Shown in pieces: positions 43,201 to 54,162 of a DNA stretch of 64,000 nt. The DNA is from Edaphochlamys debaryana. Its lineage: Eukaryota; Chlorophyta; Chlorophyceae; Chlamydomonadales. The position numbers and the translations under genes are program-made. The notes beneath the pieces were generated by a model. The model was not told the DNA's origin. It made no database searches and saw only the letters and a program-made list of their open reading frames with translations. Location: assembly GCA_016858145.1 (NCBI GenBank), contig JAEHOE010000055.1, positions 372,001 to 436,000 of the forward strand, read 5' to 3'. How positions within the stretch are numbered: position 1 is the first letter of the stretch; every line of letters begins with the position of its first letter.

Positions 43201-46200
43201 ACAATTTCTGACGTCACCGACCCCAGCGGCGCTGCCTCCGCCTCCGCCAGCGACGCAGAATCCGAAGCCGCCGCCGCCGGCCCTGCCGCCGGCGCCGCCG
43301 CCGCGGCCCCTCCTGCGCCCTTCCTCCCCGGCCTCCCCGTGGCTGCCGCCGCCGCCGCCCGTGGCAACCGCCACCGTAACCCCAACCGTAACCGTAGCCG
43401 TTACCCTGACGGCGGCCGCCACCCCGCCTGGTGGACGCCCCAACCGTCGGTGTTCCGCCGCCTGGGCCCGTCCCTCCGCTCCCTGCGCCTCAGTAATGTC
43501 GTACTGGGCGCCGGCGCCCTGGCGGCGCTTAGTAATATGCTGCCTGGGCTGGCGGCGCTCAGTCTGAGCGGGAAGCTGTCTGTCTGTCATGGCGACCTGG
43601 CGGCGTTGGGCGGGCTGACGCGGCTGCAGGTGGGCCGTGGGGGTGGTGGGGAGGAGAGCGACGTGGGGGGCGAGTGAGGAAGGGGGTAGAGAAAGTGTGC
43701 GGTTGGTGAAGGGGAGAGGGCGGGAGGGGGACAGGGGGCTGAACGGGGAAAGGGCAAGGGGTTGGGGGCTACATCTGAGCCGTGGGGAATCTGGGGACGG
43801 GGGGCGAGGACGAGGGGGGAGGTTAGTGAAAGGGCCGCGGGGCAGCGGTAATGGGGGTGAGAGAGCTGGGTTGTGCAGAACACCTAGCGCTGCTCTCGGG
43901 CCCGGCACGGGTGGCTGACCTGGCATGGCCCCCTATGGACGACCCGCCTTGCCTCCGCCAACTTCTTTCTCCGTCCTCCTCCCCCCCTGCCCCTCCCCCC
44001 CTCCCCCCTCTCCCCCCCCAGGACCTGTCCCTCTCCATCGTCTCGCTGCAGTACGACCCGGGAGATCCGGACGACTGCCCCGTGGCCCTTATGGGGGAGC
44101 TGTACGGCGCACTGCAGCAGCTGCCGTACTTCGCGTCGCTCAAGTGGGTGCTCCCGCCTCCCTCTGGCTCCCCGAGGCTTCGGTGTCCAGCCCCTTGCTA
44201 TCTTTCCCATGGGCCCGTACTGGTCTTGCTAGCTTTAAATCCCTTATCATTCTGACAGGCAGTTTGCTAGTTATCATCCGTTCACATCAGGCCCTGCAAG
44301 GCCACATCCCCATCCGCATCCACATCCTCACACCCTTAGCCTTTCTCTCGTTGACCGACCGATAGCACCGTCGCTGCTCAATGCCCGCCCGGTTCCCGGC
44401 CCCGCCCGTAGCCATCCCTCCCCCTGCCCCCTGCGCTTCCCGACTCCTCCCTTTCACCAACACCGCCCTCTCCCCGTCAAAACCGGATCCAGGTTCGATC
44501 TGGATTCCGGCGGCGGCAGCGGGATCCACTCGGCCTACCTGCTGGCGCTGTACGACAGCCCCCTGCCGCGCCTCACCTCCCTCAGCCTTGCCACCGTGGT
44601 GAGGGGGCGGAGGGGAGGGCCCTGAGGGGGGGGGGGGGGAAGAGCGCGGCGGGGGGGAGCAGGAGACACGGATGAGGGGTTGGGGGCGTCCCCTTGCCAC
44701 CCCCACCCGCCTTCAGAAGCCGCGACATGGGGGGGGGGGGGCGGAGGAGGGCGAGGAGGGGGTGCAGGGTGCTGGCATGGACCGCATCATGTGGTCATGC
44801 ATCCCCTGGCCCGCCCGCCTCCGCACATGGCTCCACAAGCTGCACCCTCCCTCTCCTTCCCTCCCTCCATATCCTACCCCTTCCCCCCTGTCAGGTCCTG
44901 GACTCGGATTACTCATTCCACCTGCTGGCCGAGCTGACTCAGCTCACGTGCCTGCGCCTGGGCTTCGCCACGTGGCCTCTGGCGCTGGAGGCGGCGGACA
45001 TGACGCTACTGGCGCCTCTGAACGGGCTCAAGAGGTGGGCGGTTTCCTGTGGGCCTGGGTTGGGCCTCGGTTGGGCGCCCGTCAGACCGCGCTGTGACAC
45101 ACAGTCATCCCCCCTTCCCTCTCACCCAAGCCCCCCTCCCCACGCAACGACGCGATCTCACTCAGCTTCAAACAACCCCTCAACACCCCAAACTCTGGCT
45201 CTTACTTGTCAAAGTTCGTCTCCCCAAACACCCCCCGCTCCCCCCCTCTCCCCCCTCTCCCCCCCTCACCCCCCCCTCACCCCCCCCCCCCAGCTTCCAC
45301 ATGCACGCCGCCCCCTCCGAGCGCCACCACCTCCTCGCCCTCAGCGGCCGAGTGGTGGCGGGGCTGGCGCCCGCGTGGACCCGCCTCACGCAGCTGCACT
45401 TCACGGGTGGGTTGGCGGTTGGCCGTTGGCGGTTGGCCGTTGGCGGTTGGCGGCTGGCGGTTGGCGGCCGAGGGGGGAAGGGGGGTTCTGGGCGATGCCA
45501 GGGAGGGGGAGGCTGGCGGGGGGAAGGGTCGCGCGCTCAGGCGGGGTCCCGCATCCCAATGCTCGCCCTGCCTCTCCTCATCCCACCCCTCCCTGCTGCT
45601 CCCTGTCCTACCCCCCACCCCCCCCCCACCCCCCCTCCAGGCCAGATCCAGCCTGATGCGCCCTCCCTGCCCTCCCTGTCCCTCCTGGCTGGGTGGACCT
45701 CACTCCAGGACCTGAGCCTGAGGTGGGGGGCAGGGGGGGCTGGGGGAGGGGCTTCGGCATAGGTAGGGAGGCGACGACGGTGGGGGCTGGGTGCACGCAT
45801 TTCAGAGCTAACGACCAAGTACAAGAGGCCATTGCTGCCATCGCCTGCCGATAACGGCCCCTTCGCAAGGGACGAGGGGCGAGCCTCACAGCACCCAAGA
45901 ACTCCTTCAGCTAAGCTCTGCTCCGTGTCTTGCTTTCGTAAGGCTCTGCTGACCCGCTCATGCCGCACTGCATTGTCCCACCCCTGAAACCCTGCGCTTC
46001 CCCCTTCACCCCCTCGACCCCCCTGTAGCATCGCGGCTGACGATGACGCCGCGTACGACTGCGCCCGCCCCCTGCCAACCGTCAACCACGCCGCCACCGC
46101 CGCCGCGGCAACCACCAACCGCCGCCTCCTCCGCAACCCGTCTGCGGCATGCCCGGCCGAGTGCTGCACAACACGTACGGCGCTGTACGGCGATCTCGCA

Positions 46201-48541
46201 GACGAAGACGGCGCCCTGGATCTGGACATCGCGTCCTGCCTGCCCCCGGGTCTGACCCGGCTGGCGCTAAGCGGTGTACGGCTGAGGGCGGCGGATCTTG
46301 CTGACGTGGCCAGCCGCCTCACAGCCCTCACGTCACTTCAGGTACGGCATAGTGCTGTACGGCAGGCCGTAGTACATCCGCTATGCAAGGCGTCGTGGGA
46401 AGTAGGGGCGCGTCGCCTTTCAAGGCCTCCCCGCTCTTGCCTCAATCCAACCGCCCCACACCCACTCCACGACTCCGTTCGTCTCCCTTCCTCCCAGCGC
46501 TTCCCTCGCATGCCCCCACTCCCCTCCTCCAAGCCCCCCCTCCCCCCCCCCTCCCCTCCCCCCCCAGGTCCTGGACTGCGGCCTCTCCCCCGCGCACCTG
46601 GGGGTGGCGGAGATGGGCGCGCGGCAGCTGCAGGTGGGGCGGAAGGGGGTAGGGGGGTTCCCAATGTGGGAAACGGTCAAGGGCTGTTTGGCTAGGGGAG
46701 CTGCAGGTGGGAAAGAACGGGGGAAAAGGCTGGAGAGAGTGGAAAGGACAGGCCGGGGGGGGTACGGCAGCTGGGTGGCGACTGAGGTGGCGGAGATGGG
46801 CACATGGCGGGGGCAGGCGACGGGGGTTGGGGTGGGAAGGCGGGGGGTGGGAAGGCGGGGGTGAGGGTTGGGGTGGGGGAAGGAGGGGAGAGCTTGACGG
46901 AGGGCGGGGGTAAGGTCACAGCGGGACTACACCGCGCGGGTTATGGGGGACATGCTTGCGCCCGTATCCCGGCACACCCCGGAAAAAAAGCAGCTTCGCA
47001 CCCCCCCCCCCCTCGCCCGCCCCCTCATCCCCCCTCAGGTCCTGGTCCTCAACGACAGCCGCCCCTGGAGGGCCTGCCGTACACCAGCAGCACCGTACGA
47101 CACCGCTCCGTACGGGCCGGCGCTCCCACCAAGCGGCGCCGGCGGTGGCGGCGGCATCAACAGCGGCGGAGCCGGCGGCGGCCCTGGCGGCGGCGGCGCT
47201 TGCGCCTGCTGCTGCCCGCTGGACGTGTGGAGCACGCCCCGCTGCGCCGCCGCCGCCGGGGGCCCTCACCGCCGCCTCCGCCCCGCCGCCGCGCCGCCGC
47301 AGCCGCCGCCCTGCCCCGCCTCGCCCTCCTCCTCCGACCGCTCGTCTTCCTCGGTCGACAGCTGGGCACCCGCCAGTCCGCTGGCGGCCTCGCCCTCGTC
47401 CTCACCGCCCGGCTCCCCCTCGGCGGCGTCCCGTGCCGCCGCTGCCGGCAGCGGCGGCGGCGGCGGCTGCTGGCGGCGGCGGATGGTGGCGCGGGCGCTG
47501 GCGTCTCTGGGGAGCATGCGGGGGCTAGGTGAGCGCACGCTGGGTCGGGAAGAGGGTTTGGGCATCTACCGTCTGCTGCCAAGCTCCCATGCAACTGCTT
47601 GCCAGCATGGGGCTCGCCCGTCGCTCCCGTGCCTCCCCCCCCCGAGCCCGCTCCCGCCTCCCCCCCCCCACCCCCAGAGTACCTGCTCCTGGGCCTGCCA
47701 GACGACCCGCTCACCCCCCCGGAGGCGCTGGGGCCCCTGGGGGGGCTGAGCGGGCTCAAGTGCCTCACCATGCAGGCGAGGACGGGGGGGGGGTGAGGGG
47801 GGGGAGGGAGGGGATCGGGGTGTGGAGGGGTCCCCTAACATCTGGTCCTCTGGCCATGGGGGAAGGAGGTATGGGCTTAACGGCCTCACGCCCCGGGGCG
47901 AGGAGGGTGGAGGGAAGGGGAAAGGGGATGTAGGGGGCTGTCGGGCGGGAACTGAGTGGTTGTGATGGGGGGTTGAAGGATTGGGTTAGAGCGACGAGGA
48001 GATCCCAGGAGAAAGGGGCCCCAGCGGCGGCGCTCAGCTGGAAAGCTGGAGAGCACCGGGAGCTGCGGAAGCGCAGTAGGCACGACAGAGGCGCTGGCGT
48101 CGCCTGCATCCTGAACGGGCCCCACACGGCTAGGGCGGAGGGATAGGTGGCAGTGGAGCGGACACACCGCCCCAATACACACCGTGCCAGCGCTGTGCCG
48201 CGGGCTTGCGCGTGCGCCTCCTCCTTTGCCCACGCGGCCACGCTCCGAGCCACACACCCTGTTTCAACGCATGCCGTACTCCGTCGGGCCATCGGGCCCT
48301 CAGCCGACCCTCCACCAACGGGCCCCCCATGACAGCACCCCCTCTGCCCGGCCCCCTCCCCCCCTGTCCCTCCCCACAGGCACGGGGGCTGCGCGCCTCC
48401 GCCCCCGCCCAGGTCGCGGCCGCCCTGGCCCCCCTGACCGCCCTCCGCAGCCTGCACGTCACGGGGGTGGCGGCGGGCGGGGCGGCGGCGCGCGGCGCGG
48501 CGGCCGCGGCGGCGCGTCTGCCGTACGTGTCGCAGCCCTGA
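40219..48541 (+). CDS. F-box/leucine-rich-repeat protein, 13 exons, about 1421 aa
   Basis: Candidate substrate receptor of an SCF-type ubiquitin ligase. Exons: 40219-40332, 40840-41319, 41650-43629, 44022-44143, 44493-44598, 44895-45034, 45294-45406, 45641-45722, 46029-46341, 46568-46633, 47039-47528, 47678-47775 and 48380-48541 (TGA). They total 1422 codons with all phases joining. The F-box is split by intron 1: MPSLPEDVLT joins AIFSRLEPRDARSC and HVSRAWSAAA. LRR units are spread over the rest, for example WAHLHELYLRDLPV, LGRLELDLVP, LGSLRHLSISLLNL, LRSLRLSNVVLG, LTQLTCLRLGF, WTSLQDLSLR, LTRLALSGVRL and LTALRSLHVTGV. Exon 3 (660 codons) carries hundreds of residues of Gly/Ala/Glu/Pro low-complexity insert, including an EGPV/EGPE repeat. 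The last intron (47776-48379) appears to use a GC-AG pair. The function of this particular protein is unknown. Confidence 0.75.
40512..40796 (+). repeat. Direct repeat of about 43 bp inside intron 1 of the F-box/LRR gene
   Basis: Positions 40512-40554 and 40755-40796 share CCGTTCATAA, GTAGTTAGCGCA, CACACGCCGCA and a final TG with only a few differences. The second copy lies about 45 bp before the exon 2 acceptor. Confidence 0.8.
42938..43035 (+). repeat. In-frame 12-bp minisatellite coding for EGP(V/E) repeats
   Basis: GAGGGCCCGGTG and GAGGGCCCGGAG alternate for about eight units within exon 3, giving a Glu-Gly-Pro-Val/Glu array. The repeat keeps the reading frame, so length changes are tolerated. 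Confidence 0.85.
45407..45470 (+). repeat. GGTTGGC(G/C) repeat at the start of intron 7 of the F-box/LRR gene
   Basis: The donor GTGGGTTGGC runs directly into seven or more copies of GGTTGGC-like heptamers or octamers. The same unit family appears just after other donors in the window and, as the reverse complement, before the acceptor at 62197. Confidence 0.8.
46599..46813 (+). repeat. Echoes of the exon 10 donor edge in the F-box/LRR gene
   Basis: The exon 10 end (GTGGCGGAGATGGGCGCG... GAGCTGCAG-GTGGG) is partly copied twice in intron 10: GAGCTGCAGGTGGGAAAG at about 46699-46716 and GGTGGCGGAGATGGGCACAT at about 46788-46807. Confidence 0.6.
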
Positions 48542-49993
48542 GGCGCCACCGGTACCCCACACGGACCCATGCACCCCTCGGCTGGGGGCCCAGATCCGTG
48601 GTAGTTGGCCGTTGGCCGTTGGCCGTTGAACTGCGCGCGGTCCTCAAATTGTTGGCAAATCTGTACGGTCTAACGGGCAGCCGCAGCCCTGAGGCGCCGC
48701 CACAATGCCCGACCCCGACCATCCCAGCTGGCCTTGCCGTGCACGTGGTGGTTATCCGTTGCCCGTTGGCGGGCCGCGGCACGAACTGTTACCTCAGGCT
48801 GCTGCATGTCCCGGAAGCGGGATGCGTTACGCCCGCTGCTGATTGGTGCGGAGGGGGCGGCATGAGCCGGAGGCCGGTGCCCAACTTCGATGCTTGGGCA
48901 ATCGGGGGCGGCACTCGCCGGGGGGCACTCGCAGGGGGCCACTCGCGGGCGGCATGCTTCACGGGGGGTCCGTGTCCGACTGACCGTGGTGTTAGGTGGC
49001 GGACTTCAGGCTTGAGGTCAACGGGTGGCAACGCTATTGTGTTGGGCCGGGCAGGGCCGGGATGGATAGTAAGGGTCGAGGGTCGGAAGCTTCAGTGCTG
49101 ATTTGCCCATCATCAGGTGCTCACGGCAGTCAGTAGCAATGTCTGGTTGCCCAAGCTGGTTGCCTACTGCCCCCCACGGCTGCCAAGCCAGGGGCGACTG
49201 TCCCCACGCAGGGGTCCTGGCCTCCCTGCGGCTTCCACCGCTTCCACCCCTGACGAGCCCTGCGCCCCGAACTCGGCGCAAGCACGAGCGCGCGAGAACT
49301 CAGATGCACCTCCTTGCGAGCTGGCTTCCGAAGGGCGGACCGATGGACCCAGCATTTGGGGCGGGGGGCCCGCGAAAGTGGCGGCGGGGAGCTCAGGGAC
49401 GAGCGGGAGGCGGGCAGCGCGCGGCCAGGGCGCGGCGCGGTGCAGGCGCGGCGCCGGCCCACGGACCCGCGAGCGTGCACCCAATCCACTGGCGATGAGC
49501 AAACCCAGTTGTGCAACGCTATGCTCGTGATACCCAAAGTCGCCTGAGGCCAGCGTGCGCGGCCCTTCCGAAGCTCCGGCGACGGCCCGGATTCCGCGAG
49601 CGCGTGCAAGGCGTGTCGCTCGGCACGCTCGGGACAAGCGATAAGGCGCAATTGGGATGTACTCTAAGCCTGACAACGTGTACAGGATGCCGAACGCATA
49701 AGAAACGAAGGTGCCGAGGGACAATCGACGAGCGATCTCTGCTGGCGTTTTTTGGGTTGCGTGAGCGCGCTCTACCGTGAGCCATTGCCCGCCTAAGTTT
49801 GCGGCCGAGCAGTGGTGTGGGCGCTCATCCGCGGCCAGCGTCCACCGCCACCGCCAAAGCGCTCTTCCATCCGCTCGTTATCCTTTCCCCATCCCGTACG
49901 GCACTCCCGACCGGCTCATAGCACCCCGTCGCTTCCTTCGCTTGGTACATTCGGAGACACTCACTCCGCTGTCACTCGATCACTCCAGTCACA
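48542..49993. other. Intergenic: F-box/LRR 3' UTR and aldolase promoter
   Basis: A triple GTTGGCC repeat lies at 48606-48628. No gene is supported. The final 200 bp are probably the aldolase core promoter and 5' UTR; no specific light- or CO2-response element can be named. Confidence 0.5.
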
Positions 49994-51835
49994 ATGGCCC
50001 TCATGATGAAGTCGTCGGCCGGCCTCAAGGCCGTGTCCGCTGGTCGCTCGCGCCGCGCCGTGGTTGTGCGCGCCGGCAAGTATGACGAGGAGCTGATCAA
50101 GACCGCCCACACCGTTGCCTCCAAGGGCCGCGGTATCCTGGCTATGGACGAGTCCAACGCCACCTGCGGCAAGCGCCTGGACAGCATCGGCGTTGAGAAC
50201 ACCGAGGAGAACCGCCGCGCTTACCGCGAGCTGCTGTGCTCCACCCCCGGCCTGGGCCAGTACATCTCGGGCGCTATCCTGTTCGAGGAGACCCTGTACC
50301 AGTCCACCAAGTCTGGCAAGAAGTTCGTCGACGCCATGCGCGAGGAGAACATCGTGCCCGGCATCAAGGTCGACAAGGGCCTGGTGCCCCTGGCCAACAC
50401 CAACGGCGAGTCCTGGTGCATGGGCCTGGACGGCCTGGACAAGCGCTGCTCTGAGTACTACAAGGCTGGCGCCCGCTTCGCCAAGTGGCGCTCGGTCGTC
50501 TCCATCCCCCACGGCCCCTCGCTGATCGCCCTGCGCGACTGCGCCTACGGCCTGGCCCGCTACGCCGCCATCGCCCAGAACTCCGGCCTGGTCCCCATTG
50601 TGGAGCCCGAGGTCCTGCTTGACGGTGAGCAGCAGCTAGGGCTGGGTCGCGCGCGATCTTGGGGACAGAACGTCGACCTTATCCTCGACAACCTTGTCTG
50701 GGGCTTGGCTTCGCGGTGATGGGCGGGCGGCAGCGGTCAATTGGGTCTCAACCCGGCGTGCGTTGGTCGTGTCGCGTGCACTGGGGCTTGATGATTGCAC
50801 CGCGAGGCTGGCTTCCATAGTTTTTGCCGTTCTCACCTGGGTCAAGCGGCATTGCATTGCCTTTGTAGCCGTGCATATGGATTGCGCGCACCCACATGCC
50901 CCGCGCCCGCTTCGGCGGCCGCTCGATTTTGCCTTCTGCATTCTCGCGTCCTGAGCCTTTCCCCTTGCTCCTTCTCAGGTGAGCACGACATCGACCGCTG
51001 CCTGGAGGTGCAGGAGGCCATCTGGGCCGAGACCTTCAAGTACATGGCCGACAACAAGGTCATGTTCGAGGGTATCCTGCTGAAGCCCGCCATGGTCACC
51101 CCCGGCGCTGACTGCAAGAACCGCGCTCCCCCCGCCAAGGTCAGTACTTCCTCCCTGCTACCCCCCTTCTCCCACTTCTGCTCCTGCCTGCCCCTGCCTT
51201 TCTAGCCTGCTCCTCGCTCCCGCGCCCCTCCCTCGTGCCCCTTCCAACCCGCGTTCTAACCCGCTTCCCTGTCTTCTCCCCCTCTGCTCCTCCCCGCCCA
51301 CAGGTGGCCGAGTACACCCTGAAGATGCTGCGCCGCCGCGTGCCCCCGGCCGTGCCCGGCATCATGTTCCTGTCGGGCGGCCAGTCCGAGCTGGAGTCGA
51401 CCCTGAACCTGAACGCCATGAACCAGGCCCCCAACCCGTGGCACGTGTCGTTCTCGTACGCCCGCGCTCTGCAGAACACCGTGCTCAAGACCTGGGCCGG
51501 CAAGCCCGAGAACGTTGCCGCCGCCCAGGTGTGTATGGCATCGTGCACGCGCTTTGGGGGTCTCGGCAGGGCTGGAAGGGCTGGCTGGATGTATGGCCTA
51601 GTCTGTTCTTGGCGGGCGGGCGCGCATTGTCTTCTCTGCCCTCAGTCCCCCCCCCCTCGATATCTGCGTTGAAGTCCCCACTGACCGCGTCCCCCCTTCG
51701 CCTCCTTCCCCTCCCCAGGCCGCCCTCCTCAAGCGCGCCAAGGCCAACTCGGACGCCCAGCAGGGCAAGTACGACCCCTCGGCCGAGGACAAGGCGGCCG
51801 CTGAGGGCATGTACCAGAAGGGCTACGTCTACTAA
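49994..51835 (+). CDS. FBA: Plastid class I fructose-1,6-bisphosphate aldolase, 4 exons, 377 aa
   Basis: Reversible condensation of dihydroxyacetone phosphate with glyceraldehyde 3-phosphate (or erythrose 4-phosphate) in the Calvin cycle and plastid glycolysis. Exons are 49994-50624, 50979-51139, 51304-51528 and 51719-51835 (TAA). The N-terminus [18 protein letters not shown], followed by [12 protein letters not shown], is a typical algal stromal transit peptide with its cleavage region. Conserved class I segments: [73 protein letters not shown] (with the Schiff-base lysine), [12 protein letters not shown] and [13 protein letters not shown]. The protein ends with the catalytically important C-terminal Tyr (KGYVY). 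Codon use is far more uniform, C-ending, than in neighbouring genes, consistent with very high expression. Intron 1 is flanked on both sides by GTGAGCA. Confidence 0.97.
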
Positions 51836-52296
51836 GCAGCTCGCCCAATTCCTTCACGGGGCTAGCGCCTGCGCTCCCGCACGTTAGCGGGCGCGCGGGC
51901 GGCCCGCGGCGGCCTGGGCCCGAGACAGTGCGTCTGGGCCCGTAGCCCGGGCCTGCAGCTGGTTTCCGAAGGGGCGCGTGCTTAGTAAGCTGTAGTGGAG
52001 CACGGCAGGTCGTGCGGAGCGGCAGTGTTGTGATTGGGGGTGGATTGCGGGCAAGGGATGAGGCGGCGGGCTTGGTAAATGGAGGATCACGTCGGAGTGA
52101 CTGAGAGCAGATGAGTGCGAGCTGAGCATGGGGGTCTCCCCCAGTGCAGTTTTCTCCTGTCGACCCCTTCGCATTTTTACCTCTGCGTAAGGGGCGGCGT
52201 TGTGAAGTGTTGGTGGATGGTAGGCTTTCTCGGGCTCCTGAAGAGGGGTGGAGGGGCTGCCGTGGGGCACGTGAGGTCGTGCGGAAACTCCGGAGC

Positions 52297-52301
52297 TGTA
52301 A
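52297..52301 (+). terminator. TGTAA polyadenylation signal for the aldolase gene
   Basis: The TGTAA motif lies about 460 bp after the stop, a usual 3' UTR length for these algae. Confidence 0.55.
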
Positions 52302-53616
52302 GGCATGCCGGTGATTACTTTGCCCCGTCATGTTATCGCTCTGCGTGTGCGGAGCGTATCATTGCAGGCCTACCAACATACTGGTCCCGTACAGTTACGC
52401 AGCTCGTCAGTGAATGTGGCCTAACGAACACTGCCCAGTCAGTGTCAAGCCTTTGCTCAGCTTGTGTCTGTCCTGAGGTTGCGTGACTCACGCGCCCTCA
52501 TTTGCACGTGTCCACCACCTCTCCAGCCTTGCATGCTCAACCTTCTTCAACCCCCGCACCACCGCCATCTGCACACAAGTCTCCCCGCATGCAGCTATAG
52601 CTAGATAGCCCTGCTGCTAGTAGACTACATGGTGGCCATGCCCTCGGACCTCCGCCTGCAGCGCTGCGTCCTTTCCTCGTGCAGCTGTGGTCCATGTGCG
52701 GGGCTCACAGGCTCGTCTCTAAGCCGCCGGCAGCTGGGCCTTGGTTGCCGGCTGGAGGGCCACAGATCGCTATCTGCACGTCACATTGCGACCCTCCCTG
52801 TGCGTCCTCCATTGGAGTTTGTCGTGGGGCCTGTGCCCCAGCTGGCTTACACAAGCTGCCGTTCACACAGCCGCATCGTGGCCCGGGCACAGCCGGCCGG
52901 GCATCTCTCAAGCAAGCCTCGTCTTAGAGGGTTGTCCTTCCAGGTCACCTCCCCCTGCTTGTCCCACGCCGGCCCATTCGGCAGCTATCCCCCACAAGAT
53001 GCACCCAGAGGCATGCGGCATACTGTCTGCAGTGCCTGCCCCTCATCGTACCCAACTCCCTACGGGGGGTCCCCCTTAACCCGCTCGCACGGTGGTTCGG
53101 CCATACTTGAATCCCCTTCCACCTTCAACCCGCTCACATGGCCCCCTCCCCATCACATGACCGTAGGCTTGTGGTCCGCCCCTAGTTGAACCCGCTTCAC
53201 ATGTCCAAAACAACCCCCTTCCTGTCCGTGACATGGCACGTGTCATCTTCCTCCTCCGCACTCCTGGTAATGCAGCTCACGTCTGCCTCCTCCTGCCCGT
53301 CCCTCCAAAGTCCCCCGCCCCCAACCCCTCCCTCCAACGCTGTCCGGGTCCCCCTCGTCATCGCCGTGAGCGCCAACATCCTCGTCCTCCGCAGAGATAC
53401 CGGCATCCGGCGCTCCCCATCAGCCCATCAGCCCATCCACGCCTCCACCAGGCCTGGGCCTGGGCCGGTTGCCCACAGCCTGTGCCCCCGTCACCATCCC
53501 CACGGAGGAGGCCCCAGCGCTGGGCCGCCCCTGGGCTCCTCCGGCCCCCCTTCCCCCCCTGATCACTTCAAGTTCGCCAGCTGACCACCTGGGCCTGCGC
53601 CCTGGCCACCATCGCC

Positions 53617-53750
53617 ACGGATGAGGCCACAGATGAGGCCAGCGCTGGACCGCTCCTGTGCACCTCATCGCCCTGGTTGCCATTGCCAAGGATACGGATG
53701 AGGCCACGGATGAGGCCACGGATGAGGCGATTGAGGCCACGGACGTGGAC
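53617..53750. repeat. GATGAGGCCAC (11-bp) minisatellite
   Basis: Units GATGAGGCCAC(A/G) recur at about 53619, 53631, 53697, 53709 and 53721, with interspersed GGACCGCTC(C/T) blocks also repeated at 53649 and 53749. Confidence 0.65.
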
Positions 53751-53894
53751 CGCTCTGGACCGCTCCTGGGATCTTCAGCTCCTCCTGCCCTCCTTCTTCA
53801 CACCCCTGGTCACTTGATGACCGCATGAGTGAGGGAGTGAGTTCACGTTCCTCCAGCTGACCATCTGAGACCGGCCCCCACGCGTGAGCGGGGT

Positions 53895-54162
53895 CGCTAG
53901 GGCTGGCGCAGCACCAGGGTGATGTCGCGGACGCCCCATCACTGGGCCTGGGCCCGGGCCTGGGCCTGGGCCCGCGCCCGCCAGGTCGATGGGGGGCCGC
54001 TTAGGGCTTGCGCAGCACCAGGGTGATGTCGCGGACGCCCCATCACTGGGCCTGGGCCCGGGCCCCGGCCCGGGCCTGGGCCTGGGCCCGCGCCCGCCAG
54101 GTCGATGGGGGGCCGCTTAGGGCTTGCGCAGCACGAGGGTGATGTCGCGGATGCCCCATCGC
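53895..54162 (-). repeat. Two tandem echoes of the last exon and stop codon of the PDZ gene
   Basis: The terminal coding segment (RDITLVLRKP and stop, plus 54115-54162) recurs at 53998-54045 and 53895-53940 with about 103-117 bp period. GGGCCTGGGC and GCCCGCCAGGTCGATGGG spacers separate the copies. Both echoes would lie in the 3' UTR or just beyond. Confidence 0.85.

Larger units (their letters stand above)
51836..54116. other. Intergenic between convergent aldolase and PDZ genes
   Basis: The first 470 bp are the aldolase 3' UTR up to the TGTAA signal. The region 52500-53600 contains open frames without recognisable features. A GATGAGGCCAC-type minisatellite (53617-53750) and two echoes of the PDZ gene's last exon (53895-54050) follow. 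Confidence 0.5.

Noticed and set aside
52629..53189. 186-codon open frame downstream of aldolase
   Set aside because: Ser/Pro/Arg-rich with no motif and no splice-consistent partners. Treated as intergenic.
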